Positions 6,195-9,762 of a stretch of 9,762 nucleotides of DNA are shown here, piece after piece (position 1 is the stretch's first letter; every line of letters begins with the position of its first letter). Source of the DNA: Planctomycetota bacterium (GTDB taxonomy: Bacteria; Planctomycetota; Phycisphaerae; Sedimentisphaerales; Anaerobacaceae); contig JAGLTN010000163.1 of NCBI GenBank assembly GCA_023135255.1, positions 1 through 9,762 of the forward strand, read 5' to 3'. A program made the position numbers and the translations under genes. The notes under the pieces are model-generated. The model was not told the origin of the DNA and ran no database searches. It worked only from the letters and a program-made list of their open reading frames with translations.

Positions 6195-9100
6195 ATGAAA
6201 CGTGTATTGATCTTATTGGCTTTGTTATTTTGTTGTTCGTTAACTATCGCTGCGGAGGTCGCTATGCCCAACGCCAGGATGCTTAGATTTCCTGATGTCA
6301 GCGAAGAGGCAATAGTGTTTTTGTATGCGGGTGATCTTTGGAGAGTTGATAAGCAGGGCGGGCTTGCTGCGAGATTAACCTCTTCGCCAGCGAGGGAGCA
6401 GTTCCCGAAATTTTCTCCTGATGGTCAGACAATTGTTTTCAGCGGCAATTATGACGGCAACACGGATGTATATACAATGAATTCCAAAGGAGGCTCGCCT
6501 GTAAGGCTTACCCATCACAGCTCGGGCGATATTGTTGTGGACTGGTATCCGGATGGGAAGAATATTTTGTACCGCTCAACGATGCAAAGCGCAAGGACCC
6601 GGTTCAATCAGTTTTATAAACAATCTGTTGAGGGGGGCTTGGCTGAAAAAATTAAGCTGCCTTATGGCGAATTGGCGAGTTTTAATGCAGATGCAAGTAA
6701 AATGGTCTTTCAAATAATCTCACGAGAGTTTCGGAACTGGAAACGCTATCGGGGTGGGATGGCAAGCGATCTTTGGTTATATGATTTTGAAAAAGAAGTT
6801 TCAGAAAAAATAACAGACTTTGACGGTACGGACGCAGTACCTATGTGGCATGGCGATACGGTTTATTTTCTTTCAGACCGTGACAAACACAAAAGGCTTA
6901 ATATCTGGGCTCTTAATATTAAGAATAAAAAAGTCAGACAGATAACCAAATTTAAAGACTTCGATGTGAAATGGCCAAGCTTAGGGCCTGCTGATATAGT
7001 TTTCGAGAATGGCGGAAAACTTTACCTGCTTGATCTGGCGACAGAGCAGGCAAAGGCTCTTGAGATAAAGGTTCCCGCGGATTTGCCTAAGGCGAGGAAA
7101 TCGCTTAAAGATGCTTCGAAGAATATTCTTCATTTCAAATTGTCACCTACCGGCAAGAGAGCGTTGTTTGAAGCGCGAGGTGAAATATTTACCGTGCCTC
7201 AAAAGTACGGCAGCGTGAGAAACCTTACTAATACTTCAGGGGCGGCGGAGAGATTTCCGGTATGGTCGCCTGACAGCAATAGCATTACATATTTTTCTGA
7301 TAAGAGCGGAGAATACGAATTGTATGTTTTGGCAGCTGACGGCAAAACAAAAGCTCAACAGATTACGACGGGGTCGGATGCTTTTAGATATAATCCTGTG
7401 TGGTCGCCTGACAGCAGCAAGATTGCTTTCATTGATAAGAGTGGACGAATATACATTGTTGATGTTGCGGATAAGGCGATGACGTTTGTGGATAAGGTTG
7501 ATTTGCTGTATTACGATGAGTCCTCTACTAAGCCTTCGTATTCATGGTCGTCTGACGGTAAATGGTTGGCATATTCAAAGTATCAGGATACAAAGCAAAA
7601 CGCTATTATGATATATGACAGCGAATCTGAGGGAATTCATAAAGTGACAAGCGGCTTCTATGATGATTCGTATCCTGTGTTTGATACTGAGGGGAAATAC
7701 CTTTTCTTCTATTCCAACAGAACCTTCAGGGCGGTGTATAGTGACATGGATGCGACATGGGTGTATCCGAACTCTACCGGTATATATGCCGTTACGTTGC
7801 GGAAAGATATAGAGTCTCTGCTTAGGCCGAGAAGTGATGAGGAAGAGCCTTCTCAGGATAAGAAAGATTCTGACAAGAAAAAAGAGGACGATGACAAGGA
7901 CAGCGATGATGAGAAAGACAGCGATAGTGACAAAGATTGTGATGGCGAAGAAGATGAGAAAGAAGAAGATGCTAACTCGGTTGAAATTGATTTTGATGGG
8001 TTTGAGCAGAGAATGGTTAAGCTGCCGATAGAGGCTGGTAATTTTGGTATGCTTGCGACAGTGGAAGGCAAAGTTGTTTATCAGAAAAACCCTGCTGCTG
8101 GTGTTGCCAAATCAGGTGCTGCAAAAGGCAGTTTACGTTATTACGACCTTAAAGAACGGGAGAGTAAAACTGTAATTGACGGAATAAACGATTACAGTCT
8201 GTCAGCGGACGGTAAGAAGGTTATTTATAAAAGCAAATCGACTTACGGGATTATCGATCTTGCTGAGGGTAAAAAAGTAGGCGATGACAAGATAGCAACG
8301 GAGAAGATGAAAGTATGGATAGAGCCGAGAGAAGAATGGCGGCAGATTTTTGTTGAAGCGTGGAGGATACAGAGAGACTATTTCTATGATCCGGGTATGC
8401 ATGGCGTTGACTGGGAGGCTGTTAGAGACTGGTATGGCCAGTTGCTTGATTATGTGGTGGACCGTCAGGACCTTAACTATGTAATGGGTGAGATGTTTGG
8501 TGAGCTTAATGCGTCACATGCTTATGTCGGCGGTGGTGACATCGACTGGGGACAGACTATATCTGTTGGGTTGTTAGGTTGTGATTACGAACTTGACAAA
8601 GAGAAAAAGGCTTACAGGATAAGCAGGATATACAGACCATCTGTTTGGGAAAGCCAAGGCAGGTCGCCATTAGATAAGCCTGGTGTTGATGTAAAGCAAG
8701 GGGATTATCTGCTTAAAGTTAACGGGCTTGATGTTGATATTAGTAAAGATCCGTGGGCAACTTTTCAGGGTTTGGCGGATGAAGTTGTGAGCTTGACTAT
8801 TGGAAAGGCTGAAGATATCAGCGATACCAATGAGATTGTAGTCAAACCAATGTCAAGCGAATATGGGCTTAGGAATCTTGCATGGATAGAAGAAAACCGC
8901 AAGAAAGTTGAGTTAGCAACTGACGGCAGGGTAGGGTACATCTATGTCCCAAGTACAGGTCTTGATGGGCAAAGTGAACTGTTCAGGCAGTTTGTGCCGC
9001 AGAGAACGAAACAGGGATTGATAATAGATGAGCGATTCAACAGTGGCGGACAAATTCCTGATCGTTTCATTGAACTTATGAACAGGCCTTTATATAATTT

Positions 9101-9530
9101 CTGGACTCGCAGAGATTGTGATACATGGCAGACGCCTTATGTTTCCCATATTGGGCCTAAGGTTATGCTTATGAATGGCTGGTCCGGCTCGGGGGGTGAC
9201 GCTTTTCCGTATTACTTTAAGAAAGCAGGTTTGGGGCCTTTGATCGGTAAACGAACATGGGGCGGACTCATTGGTTATAGTGACAACCCCAAGCCAATTG
9301 ATGGCGGATTTATCGCTGCACCTACATTTGCTTTCTGGGGTACTGACGGCAAGTGGGGGATCGAGGGCTATGGTGTTGATCCGGATTATGACCTGGATAA
9401 TGAGCCTCACATGCTGGCCAAAGGTTGCGACCAGCAGCTTAACAAGGCTATTGAGGTGATATTGAAAGAGCTTAAGAAAAAGCCTGTTAAGTTTCCGGCT
9501 CAACCAGAATTTCCGGACAGGTCAAAATAG
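6195..9530 (+). CDS. Tricorn-type S41 serine protease, exported
   Basis: This 1111-residue protein (1120 if begun at 6168) starts with a signal peptide (MKRVLILLALLFCCSLTIAA). Two beta-propellers follow at about 25-310 and 315-690, built from TolB/PD40-like blades such as FPKFSPDGQTIVFSG and FPVWSPDSNSITYFSD. A very acidic, lysine-mixed linker (about 547-593) interrupts the second propeller. Next come a helical domain (about 695-775), a PDZ domain (about 790-870, KPGVDVKQGDYLLKVNGLDV) and the S41 protease core. Aligned by motif with archaeal tricorn, the likely catalytic residues are Ser774-His775 (ASHAYV), nucleophile Ser999 in GWSGSGGDAF, and Glu1057 in IEGYGVDPD. The DERFNSGG motif (945-952) is the S41 substrate strand. 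Ser999 and Glu1057 are 58 apart, as in the archaeal enzyme. All key residues appear present, so it should be active. Tricorn cuts peptides, often downstream of a larger protease; a signal peptide puts this one outside the cytoplasm. It lies alone between a hairpin and a strong terminator. Confidence 0.92.
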   Translation: MKRVLILLALLFCCSLTIAAEVAMPNARMLRFPDVSEEAIVFLYAGDLWRVDKQGGLAARLTSSPAREQFPKFSPDGQTIVFSGNYDGNTDVYTMNSKGGSPVRLTHHSSGDIVVDWYPDGKNILYRSTMQSARTRFNQFYKQSVEGGLAEKIKLPYGELASFNADASKMVFQIISREFRNWKRYRGGMASDLWLYDFEKEVSEKITDFDGTDAVPMWHGDTVYFLSDRDKHKRLNIWALNIKNKKVRQITKFKDFDVKWPSLGPADIVFENGGKLYLLDLATEQAKALEIKVPADLPKARKSLKDASKNILHFKLSPTGKRALFEARGEIFTVPQKYGSVRNLTNTSGAAERFPVWSPDSNSITYFSDKSGEYELYVLAADGKTKAQQITTGSDAFRYNPVWSPDSSKIAFIDKSGRIYIVDVADKAMTFVDKVDLLYYDESSTKPSYSWSSDGKWLAYSKYQDTKQNAIMIYDSESEGIHKVTSGFYDDSYPVFDTEGKYLFFYSNRTFRAVYSDMDATWVYPNSTGIYAVTLRKDIESLLRPRSDEEEPSQDKKDSDKKKEDDDKDSDDEKDSDSDKDCDGEEDEKEEDANSVEIDFDGFEQRMVKLPIEAGNFGMLATVEGKVVYQKNPAAGVAKSGAAKGSLRYYDLKERESKTVIDGINDYSLSADGKKVIYKSKSTYGIIDLAEGKKVGDDKIATEKMKVWIEPREEWRQIFVEAWRIQRDYFYDPGMHGVDWEAVRDWYGQLLDYVVDRQDLNYVMGEMFGELNASHAYVGGGDIDWGQTISVGLLGCDYELDKEKKAYRISRIYRPSVWESQGRSPLDKPGVDVKQGDYLLKVNGLDVDISKDPWATFQGLADEVVSLTIGKAEDISDTNEIVVKPMSSEYGLRNLAWIEENRKKVELATDGRVGYIYVPSTGLDGQSELFRQFVPQRTKQGLIIDERFNSGGQIPDRFIELMNRPLYNFWTRRDCDTWQTPYVSHIGPKVMLMNGWSGSGGDAFPYYFKKAGLGPLIGKRTWGGLIGYSDNPKPIDGGFIAAPTFAFWGTDGKWGIEGYGVDPDYDLDNEPHMLAKGCDQQLNKAIEVILKELKKKPVKFPAQPEFPDRSK

Positions 9531-9559
9531 CGACTGGTTGTTGTTGAAATGTTGTTAAT

Positions 9560-9600
9560 AAAAAAGGGCTCTGGAAATAATTCGGAGCCCATTTTTGTTT
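9560..9600. terminator. Bidirectional intrinsic terminator between convergent genes
   Basis: GGGCTCTG (9566-9573) pairs with CGGAGCCC (9583-9590), 8 bp with one G-U pair and a 9-base loop. An A-tract precedes the stem (9560-9565) and ATTTTTGTTT follows. The T-tract serves the plus-strand tricorn gene; the A-tract reads as a T-tract on the minus strand and can serve the gene at the right edge. Placement 30 bases after the tricorn stop and 18 bases beyond the opposing stop fits well. Confidence 0.85.
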
Positions 9601-9617
9601 TATGCTAAATAGTAATG

Positions 9618-9762
9618 TCAGGGCAAATCGAGCCATTCGTTGGTCAGTCTGGCGAAGTCCAGGAGGTTGATGATGCCATCTCCTGAGCCTGGTGTTACGT
9701 CGAAAGCGGGATTATCGACCAGCCAGTTGTCAGCGAGTTATTTCAGGTCGTTTGTATTTACC
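9618..9762 (-). pseudogene. C-terminal dockerin-like repeats of a secreted protein, broken by in-frame TAA (runs off right edge)
   Basis: Read on the minus strand from the window edge, the frame gives VNTNDLK, a TAA stop at 9740-9738, then LADNWLVDNPAFDVTPGSG, DGIINLLDFARLTNEWLDLP and TGA at 9620-9618. The two halves, (V)NTNDLK.LADNWL and GDGIINLLDFARLTNEWL, are the paired calcium-binding-loop/helix repeats of a dockerin type I-like domain, which in planctomycetes commonly ends large secreted enzymes and adhesins. The stop falls where the repeat normally has Tyr or a similar residue; TAC to TAA is a single change. Either the gene is recently broken, the protein simply ends without its second repeat, or a base was miscalled. 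The body of the gene lies outside the window, so its function is unknown. A shared terminator lies just beyond the distal stop, which suggests TGA at 9618 was the original end. Confidence 0.65.

Noticed and set aside
7853..8071. Minus-strand ORF encoding a serine-rich low-complexity protein.
   Set aside because: It is the complement of the GA-rich acidic tract of the tricorn gene, which has clear domain and motif support on the plus strand.
9090..9503. Minus-strand ORF of 137 codons opposite the end of the tricorn gene.
   Set aside because: It is antisense to the catalytic S41 region. Its composition looks like a shadow frame and no domain is visible.
5976..9590. The GGGCTC/GAGCCC hexamer occurs in both the 5976-6088 stem and the 9566-9590 terminator, hinting at a dispersed repeat.
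   Set aside because: The similarity does not extend beyond about 7 bases and the flanks differ, so chance is enough to explain it.

Overview
The window looks like chromosomal DNA of a Gram-negative-type bacterium. I lean towards an anaerobic planctomycete of the Phycisphaerae/Sedimentisphaerales kind. The signs are an outer-membrane lipid-transport (Mla/MCE) operon, a large bacterial tricorn-type protease, a formate-tetrahydrofolate ligase, and a dockerin-like C-terminus of the 'GDGIINLLDFARL' style that is common in those genomes. Base composition is moderate with an AT-leaning third position. The lineage is an inference from gene content, not from a marker gene.

Layout. At the left edge lies the 5' end of a minus-strand fhs gene (1-250). 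A 255-base divergent region (251-505) separates it from a plus-strand cluster. The cluster holds a STAS-MlaE fusion permease (506-1648), its MlaF-type ATPase (1652-2419), an MlaD-type MCE substrate-binding protein (2446-3396), a PqiC-like auxiliary lipoprotein (3393-4013) and an OPT-family transporter (4032-5960). Gaps are 3, 26, -4 and 18 bases, so the five genes are probably one transcript. A 234-base gap (5961-6194, counted to the preferred start of the next gene) holds a long-range inverted repeat that may fold as a structured RNA, an AT-rich hairpin and a weak promoter. Next comes a 1111-residue exported tricorn/S41 protease (6195-9530). A GC-rich hairpin flanked by A- and T-tracts (9560-9600) probably terminates transcription from both sides. 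At the right edge is the C-terminal end of a minus-strand gene with dockerin-like repeats, broken by an in-frame ochre codon at 9738-9740.

How the genes fit together. The first four genes of the plus-strand cluster make a complete inner-membrane MCE lipid transporter: permease with built-in STAS domain, ATPase, membrane-anchored MCE ring protein and a lipoprotein that can reach the outer membrane. OPT transporters move small peptides or metal chelates, and the tricorn protease degrades peptides outside the cytoplasm. A link between those two (extracytoplasmic peptide breakdown followed by uptake) is plausible but rests only on adjacency.

I found no mobile element, CRISPR array, tRNA or rRNA. 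No wholly new system is evident. The items most worth checking are the candidate RNA at 5976-6110, the STAS domain without a phosphorylatable residue, the short ORF behind a strong Shine-Dalgarno in the divergent region, the acidic insertion in the tricorn protein, and the stop codon in the dockerin-like tail.
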